Below, piece after piece: positions 59,821 to 64,000 of a DNA stretch of 64,000 bases. The notes beneath the pieces were generated by a model. The model worked only from the letters and a program-made list of their open reading frames with translations, was not told the DNA's origin and did no database searches. The translations under genes were made by a program, and so were the position numbers. This DNA comes from Oscillospiraceae bacterium (lineage in GTDB: Bacteria > Bacillota > Clostridia > Oscillospirales > Oscillospiraceae). Each line of letters begins with the position of its first letter. Positions within the stretch are counted from its first letter, which is position 1. The stretch covers positions 62,001 to 126,000 of the forward strand of contig JAHHSG010000001.1 of the NCBI GenBank assembly GCA_020025305.1, in the 5' to 3' direction.

Positions 59821-61305
59821 TTACATTCCTCCTATGCAGTCGATCAGGGCGTCGATGGTTGCGCTGGATGCTGTGACCGTGGAAAATCCATGTTTTTGCG
59901 CCTCGGCGGCGGTCTGCTGACCGATGCAGGCGGCGCGGAGGTGCAGGTGATTGACATCCCCCATGGCTCCGACAAAGCCACGGACGGTGGAGGCACTGGT
60001 GAAGGCGATGATGGTATCCGGGGTAAGAAGCGCACGAATCTCCTCTGCCTGGCGGGCAGTGTAGTGCGTTTCATAGCAGTGAACATCATCAAAGGGGATG
60101 CCTCGGGATGTGAGGGCTTCGGTGAGGGCTTCGCTGCCCCATTGAGCCCGGAGAATCAGCACCCGGCCCCGGGGGCAGGCATCGCAAAGCAAAGCTCCCA
60201 GATGGGCTCCATCGTGGATGGTGGGAATCAGATCGGCGCAGAGGCCGTATCGGCGCAGTTCGGCATCGGTGCCGGGGCCGATGGCAGCCAGACGGATGGA
60301 ACCTAAGGCCCGGACATCCCGACCTGTGGAAAAGAGATGCTCCATCGCTGTTTTGACACCGGCGGCAGAAGTGAAGACCAGATAAGAATAATCCTCCATA
60401 TGTGCCAGAGCGGCGTCCATGGCTTCCTGATCCGGCAGTGGGCGCGTTTCAATGCAGGGAAACTCTGCCACCCGGGCGCCCATGGCCCGGAGACGGTCAG
60501 AAATGGTACCGGCCCGATTTTTAGGGCGTGTGACAATCACGGTTTTGCCTTTGAGGGGCAAACGGTCGAACCAGTTGAAGTCCTCCGAGAGGGAGCAGAC
60601 CCGGCCCACAATGATGGTAGCCGGGGACCGGACCTGGTGCTGAGAGGCAACCTGGGGCAGGGTGGCCACGGTGGCTAGGGTCACACGCTGGTCGGGACGG
60701 GTACCCCGCTCCACGGTGGCAGCGGGCATATCAGGGTCCATCCCGGCCTCCAGCAGCCCCTGGCAGATCCCAGGCAGGGAGCCTACGCCCATAAGGAAAA
60801 TTAGGGTACCCTCGGTCTGGACCAATGCTGGGAAGTGGATGTGGAGCGGCTTTCCGGCACGCTGATGGCCGGTAATGATGTGAACCGAGGAGCAGAAGTC
60901 CCGGTGCGTTACAGGGATGCCGGCGCAGGCGGGGGCTGCAATGGCGGAGGTGATACCGGGAATTTCCTGGAAGTCTACACCATGCCGGCTGAGAAGTTCC
61001 AACTCTTCGCCGCCCCGGCCAAAGAGGAATGGGTCACCACCCTTGAGGCGGACCACATACTTGCCCTCCAAGGCCTTTTGCAGCAGGAGCTCATTGATTT
61101 GGTCCTGGGGTACGGGGTGATGGTCGGCCTCCTTGCCTACATTGATGCGCTCTGCATCCTCCGGCACAAGGGCCAGGATCTCCGGGCTGACCAGCCGGTC
61201 GTAGATTACCACCTGGGCCTCTTGCAGGGCCTTGCGGCCCTTGATCGTCAGCAGACCCGGATCTCCAGGGCCTGCACCCACTAAGATTACCTTTCCATGC
61301 TTCAT
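59821..61305 (-). CDS. cobA-hemD: Fused uroporphyrinogen-III C-methyltransferase / uroporphyrinogen-III synthase
   Basis: A 494-residue two-domain protein. Residues 1 to about 245 are the SUMT methylase: VGAGPGDPGLLT at the start, DRLVSPEIL, RLKGGDPFLFGRGGEE, PGITSAIAAPACAGIPVTHR, TLIFLMGVGSL. The C-terminal half is HemD-like (VIVTRPKNRAGTISDRLRAMGA, FTSAAGVKTAME, TSASTVRGF). It closes hydroxymethylbilane to uroporphyrinogen III and methylates it to precorrin-2, directing flux toward corrinoids and siroheme. This fusion is common in Clostridia. The ATG at 61305 overlaps the hemC stop. Confidence 0.96.
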   Translation of the reverse strand: MKHGKVILVGAGPGDPGLLTIKGRKALQEAQVVIYDRLVSPEILALVPEDAERINVGKEADHHPVPQDQINELLLQKALEGKYVVRLKGGDPFLFGRGGEELELLSRHGVDFQEIPGITSAIAAPACAGIPVTHRDFCSSVHIITGHQRAGKPLHIHFPALVQTEGTLIFLMGVGSLPGICQGLLEAGMDPDMPAATVERGTRPDQRVTLATVATLPQVASQHQVRSPATIIVGRVCSLSEDFNWFDRLPLKGKTVIVTRPKNRAGTISDRLRAMGARVAEFPCIETRPLPDQEAMDAALAHMEDYSYLVFTSAAGVKTAMEHLFSTGRDVRALGSIRLAAIGPGTDAELRRYGLCADLIPTIHDGAHLGALLCDACPRGRVLILRAQWGSEALTEALTSRGIPFDDVHCYETHYTARQAEEIRALLTPDTIIAFTSASTVRGFVGAMGDVNHLHLRAACIGQQTAAEAQKHGFSTVTASSATIDALIDCIGGM

Positions 61306-62180
61306 CTGCACTTCTCCCTTATCGTTGCAGCCAGCGCAGTGCCCAAGGCTTCTGCCTGGGTACGCGGACCGATCACAGTATCATAAAATATATCTCCACA
61401 GGCGTTGACATCCATGCCGCGCAGGGTCAAGCGTTCCCCTTCCACGGTGGCGAAGGCAGCTGTCGGCGCAGAGCAGCCGCCGTCCAATGCCCGAACAAAG
61501 GAGCGCTCGGCCATCAGACAGTCACGGGCATCCTGGTTGTCGAATAAACGCAGGCAAGACACATCGGTGTCCCGTCTGGCCTGCACTGCCAGAATAGCCT
61601 GTCCGGCGGCCGGCATAATCTCCTCTATAGAAAAATAACGGCTGATGCGATGGTGCAGTCCCAGTCGATTGAGTCCTGCAGCTGCCAGCACTAAGGCACT
61701 GTACTCTCCCCGATCCAGCTTCTCCAATCGAGTGAGCACATTGCCCCGGACGGGGCGCAGGACTGCATCGGGAAACAACCGCCGCAGCTGAATCTGGCGG
61801 CGCAGGGAAGAGCAGCCGATAGGCCGGGACAGATCCAAGCACTCTGTTCCCTCTGGCAGGATCAGCACATCCCGAGGGTCGGCCCGCTGGGAAAAGGCCA
61901 CCAGAGGCAGCCGGGGATCGGTTTCCATGGGCAGGTCCTTGCTGCTGTGGATGGTCAGATCCACCTGACCCTCCAGCAGGGCCCGATCCAATTCTTTGAC
62001 GAAAAGACCTTTGCCCCCGATCTGGTCCAGTGTCCGATCCAGAATTTTATCGCCGGTGGTTTTCATGGTCACCAGCTCCAGCTCTATGCCCGGATCAAAC
62101 GCACGGATGGAATCCATGACCATCTGGGACTGAATCACGGCCAGCCGGCTCTCCCGGCTGCCAATGCGCATGTGTTTCAT
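61302..62180 (-). CDS. hemC: Hydroxymethylbilane synthase
   Basis: Polymerises four porphobilinogens on a dipyrromethane cofactor. The 292-residue protein has RIGSRESRLAVIQSQMV at the start, IHSSKDLPME near residue 78, RPIGCSSLRRQIQL, VRGNVLTRLEKLD, and the cofactor cysteine in LDGGCSAPTAA near 235. Starts by ATGA overlap with the siroheme-type dehydrogenase gene and ends by ATGA overlap with cobA/hemD. Confidence 0.97.
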   Translation of the reverse strand: MKHMRIGSRESRLAVIQSQMVMDSIRAFDPGIELELVTMKTTGDKILDRTLDQIGGKGLFVKELDRALLEGQVDLTIHSSKDLPMETDPRLPLVAFSQRADPRDVLILPEGTECLDLSRPIGCSSLRRQIQLRRLFPDAVLRPVRGNVLTRLEKLDRGEYSALVLAAAGLNRLGLHHRISRYFSIEEIMPAAGQAILAVQARRDTDVSCLRLFDNQDARDCLMAERSFVRALDGGCSAPTAAFATVEGERLTLRGMDVNACGDIFYDTVIGPRTQAEALGTALAATIREKCR

Positions 62181-62626
62181 TCAATCTCCTCCAATATCTT
62201 GCGGATGGCCTTCGCCGCCCGGGCAGTCTTGTGATGCTTTGTGCCGTCGGAAACGACACCGGCCACCAGATCAGAGCCGGTACAGATGGCTGGAAAAAAG
62301 AAAGTGCTTTCCTCACGGCTGTCTGCAATGCTGGCAAATATGCCTCTTTCACGAGCTTCTTGAGCTACTTGGGCATTTGTCATTCGATGATCCGTGGCTG
62401 CCACAACCAAAAAGGCACCGTCCAGATCTCCGGGACGGTAAGACCTTGCAATCCAGGCAACAGACTCTGGCAGAGGCAGAGCCTCCGGTGCAATCACGGT
62501 GATGCTGGCACCGAAGGATTGAAGCACACCGATGCGCCGAAGAGCGATGCTGCCGGCACCGATCACTACGATGGGCTTATTGTGCAAATCCACAAAAAGC
62601 GGAAAACGAAGAGCGTTATGATCCAT
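62177..62626 (-). CDS. Precorrin-2 dehydrogenase (Met8/SirC-like)
   Basis: A 149-residue NAD-dependent enzyme that oxidises precorrin-2 to sirohydrochlorin. It has FPLFVDLHNKPIVVIGAGSIALRRIG (Rossmann loop GAGSIA near residue 23), FLVVAATDHRMTNAQVA near 75, and the SFFFPAI-type segment (STFFFPAICTGSDLVAGVVSDG). It is shorter than yeast Met8, keeping the Rossmann domain and a brief helical end. It sits seven bases after hemA. Siroheme or cobalt-early corrin synthesis both fit. Confidence 0.92.
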   Translation of the reverse strand: MDHNALRFPLFVDLHNKPIVVIGAGSIALRRIGVLQSFGASITVIAPEALPLPESVAWIARSYRPGDLDGAFLVVAATDHRMTNAQVAQEARERGIFASIADSREESTFFFPAICTGSDLVAGVVSDGTKHHKTARAAKAIRKILEEIE

Positions 62627-62633
62627 ATGCGGC

Positions 62634-63821
62634 CTACCTTTTCACGGTATGGAGCCGGATTTTGCTCTCGCACCGTGAGAGATTTTCCGGTGTGATGCCC
62701 TCCGCCAGTCCACCCAGCAGGAGATCGACACTTTTACTTACAGCCAGTTCCAGTGCATCCTGACAGGTCTCCACCGTGTTTCGCTCCGGTGTATAGGTGA
62801 GTCGTTCCAGAATGGCACTTTTCAGGCTGTCGGTAACAGACATGCAGTCCCGGTAGTTACGCCAGTGGTAGAATTTCTCCATCTGCTCACGGAGAATCTC
62901 CCGAACCTGCGGCGGCACTGCGCGGTGCTCCCGGAAGTCACCCAGGTCATCCACATTGTAGAGGTGCAGCCCGGGCAAGGTTGCGGCCTCCGGTTGGATA
63001 TCCCGGGGAATGGCAAGGTCTACCAGATACCGTGGCGGCGCGGACAGCGTCGAGAGCTGATCTTTGGTGATGGTGTAATGGGGGCTGGTGGTGGCAGAAA
63101 TCAGTACATCCAGGCCCTCCATTGCGGAAAGACGATCGCCATAGGGGACTACGCTGCAGCCTGGCGGCACGATGGTCTCACCGTGACGGTAGGTGCGCAG
63201 CGTCATAGCAACCTGAGCGCCTTGCTCATGCAGCAAGGTGGCGGACAGACGGCCCATCTCACCGTTTCCGATGACCAGCGCCCGTTTTCCTGTCAGGTCA
63301 CCAAGCTCGCGGGTGAGAAGGGCAACGGCGATGGAGGCAGCAGAGGTGGGCAGGGTTGTGAGGCGAACCTCCGTTCGGACCTGTTTTCCGGCGGCAATGG
63401 CAAAGCGGAACAGGGTTTCCAGTTCCGGTTCCGTACAGCCTGCTTCCCGGGAGAGCGTCAGGGCATCCTTCACCTGAGAGATGATCTGATCCTCTCCCCA
63501 GATGCGGCTGCGCAGACCTGCAGCCACCTCCATGAGGTGCGTCACTGCATCTTCCCCGGAGCGGGTCACAAAGGCACTGCGGTAGGGGGCGTAAGGGGTA
63601 TCGGCGGCCTGGCAGAGCAGTTGGCCGGGGTCCTGTGAGCCGTTGCAGCTGATATACAATTCTGTTCGATTGCAGGTGGAGATCAACACGCAGCCAGAGA
63701 CGCCGGGGAAGTTGCGGATGGTTTTTACCATGGTGCTGGTCTGGGCTTTGGTGAAACTGAGATGTTCCCGCAGGTCGATTCCGGCCAGACTATGTTCCAA
63801 TGCAGTCATGCGAATGGTCAT
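62634..63821 (-). CDS. hemA: Glutamyl-tRNA reductase
   Basis: First committed step of C5-route tetrapyrrole synthesis: reduces glutamyl-tRNA to glutamate-1-semialdehyde with NADPH. The 395-residue protein has the catalytic cysteine in ISTCNRTEL (residue 50), GLRSRIWGEDQIISQVKDA, the nucleotide loop ALVIGNGEMGRL near 180, and LVDLAIPRDIQPE. The ATG at 63821 follows GAGGAGG by seven bases and overlaps the upstream stop as ATGA; a TTG two codons earlier is unlikely. Confidence 0.96.
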   Translation of the reverse strand: MTIRMTALEHSLAGIDLREHLSFTKAQTSTMVKTIRNFPGVSGCVLISTCNRTELYISCNGSQDPGQLLCQAADTPYAPYRSAFVTRSGEDAVTHLMEVAAGLRSRIWGEDQIISQVKDALTLSREAGCTEPELETLFRFAIAAGKQVRTEVRLTTLPTSAASIAVALLTRELGDLTGKRALVIGNGEMGRLSATLLHEQGAQVAMTLRTYRHGETIVPPGCSVVPYGDRLSAMEGLDVLISATTSPHYTITKDQLSTLSAPPRYLVDLAIPRDIQPEAATLPGLHLYNVDDLGDFREHRAVPPQVREILREQMEKFYHWRNYRDCMSVTDSLKSAILERLTYTPERNTVETCQDALELAVSKSVDLLLGGLAEGITPENLSRCESKIRLHTVKR

Positions 63822-64000
63822 CGGCAAGCCTCCTCACGGGAAATGACCAGAGAATAGTAGCCTGTGGGTTGGGTCATGTCCCCAAAATGGGGCCAGACTT
63901 CTTCGTTTTCCATGGTACAGTTTGCCACCAGGGAGGCATTCTCCAGCTTTCCGGATTGTCGGAGCTGCTCCTGGAGCTCCAGAATCCCTCGGCCGGCCTT
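63818..64000 (-). CDS. cbiL: Precorrin-2/cobalt-precorrin-2 C(20)-methyltransferase, C-terminal fragment
   Basis: The last 60 codons of a gene running off the right edge. The frame reads ILELQEQLRQSGKLENASLV, then a short linker and YYSLVISRE before TGA at 63820-63818, like the C-terminus of CobI/CbiL-type SAM methylases. It overlaps hemA by ATGA, so the tetrapyrrole operon continues upstream with corrin-ring genes. The identity rests on the tail only. Confidence 0.65.
   Translation of the reverse strand, partial: KAGRGILELQEQLRQSGKLENASLVANCTMENEEVWPHFGDMTQPTGYYSLVISREEACR

Noticed and set aside
1..64000. CRISPR arrays, tRNA or rRNA genes, prophage or integrase genes
   Set aside because: No regularly spaced repeats, cloverleaf-like sequences, rRNA signatures or phage gene blocks were recognised by reading either strand.

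Overview
The window is a gene-dense stretch of a low-GC-group Gram-positive chromosome (Firmicutes, class Clostridia). The evidence is promoters with TTGACA/TATAAT-type boxes, AGGAGG ribosome-binding sites, a T-box and a lysine riboswitch, IreB, lipoproteins with lipoboxes, and genes for fermenting lysine to butyrate. The combination of lysine fermentation, de novo corrinoid synthesis and gene content suggests an intestinal Oscillospiraceae-like butyrate producer (Intestinimonas/Flavonifractor type). That genus-level placement is inference. About 60 protein genes were found; two are cut by the window edges (cysS at the left, a cobI/cbiL-like methyltransferase at the right).

Layout. 1-7.9 kb: end of cysS, adenine deaminase and a phosphoribosyltransferase, NADP-type glutamate dehydrogenase, a histidine phosphatase and an M18 aminopeptidase. 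7.9-16.2 kb (minus strand): one tight operon, aroF-tyrA-aroB-aroA-aroC-pheA-aroE/K-aroQ, that encodes the whole route from PEP and erythrose-4-P to chorismate plus the Phe and Tyr branches. It is preceded by a Phe/Tyr-rich leader peptide and a terminator/antiterminator pair. 16.2-26.4 kb: glyA, an SDR, thrB/thrC, lysC-asd, an NSS-family symporter and a LysO-type exporter. 26.5-42.9 kb: an NlpC/P60 lipoprotein, IreB, pheST under a T-box, the nnrD-lipoprotein-alr-endoA group (no antitoxin gene), a CofE-like protein, NrdR, a DUF421/DUF4363 pair, and kamB-kamC.

43.0-51.5 kb: the lysine fermentation operon kal-kce-kdd-kamA-kamD-kamE plus a corrinoid adenosyltransferase, then a two-subunit CoA-transferase with its own promoter. 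A lysine riboswitch sits between a near-consensus promoter and kal. Its P1 3' strand lies inside the 5' arm of the terminator, so lysine binding should prevent termination (an ON switch), which suits a catabolic operon.

51.5-57.4 kb: a decayed IS3-type fragment, then a minus-strand module (membrane transporter, SDR, thiazoline-carboxylate hydrolase family protein, cysteine desulfidase family protein) divergent from a GntR/FCD regulator, with a palindrome over the module's -10 box. This looks like a thiol or thiazoline catabolic unit and is the least explained part of the window. 57.5-64 kb (minus): cbiL-hemA-sirC-hemC-cobA/hemD-hemB-hemL, the tetrapyrrole operon that would feed corrinoid synthesis. 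Its product is needed by the B12-dependent lysine 5,6-aminomutase (KamDE) encoded 10 kb away.
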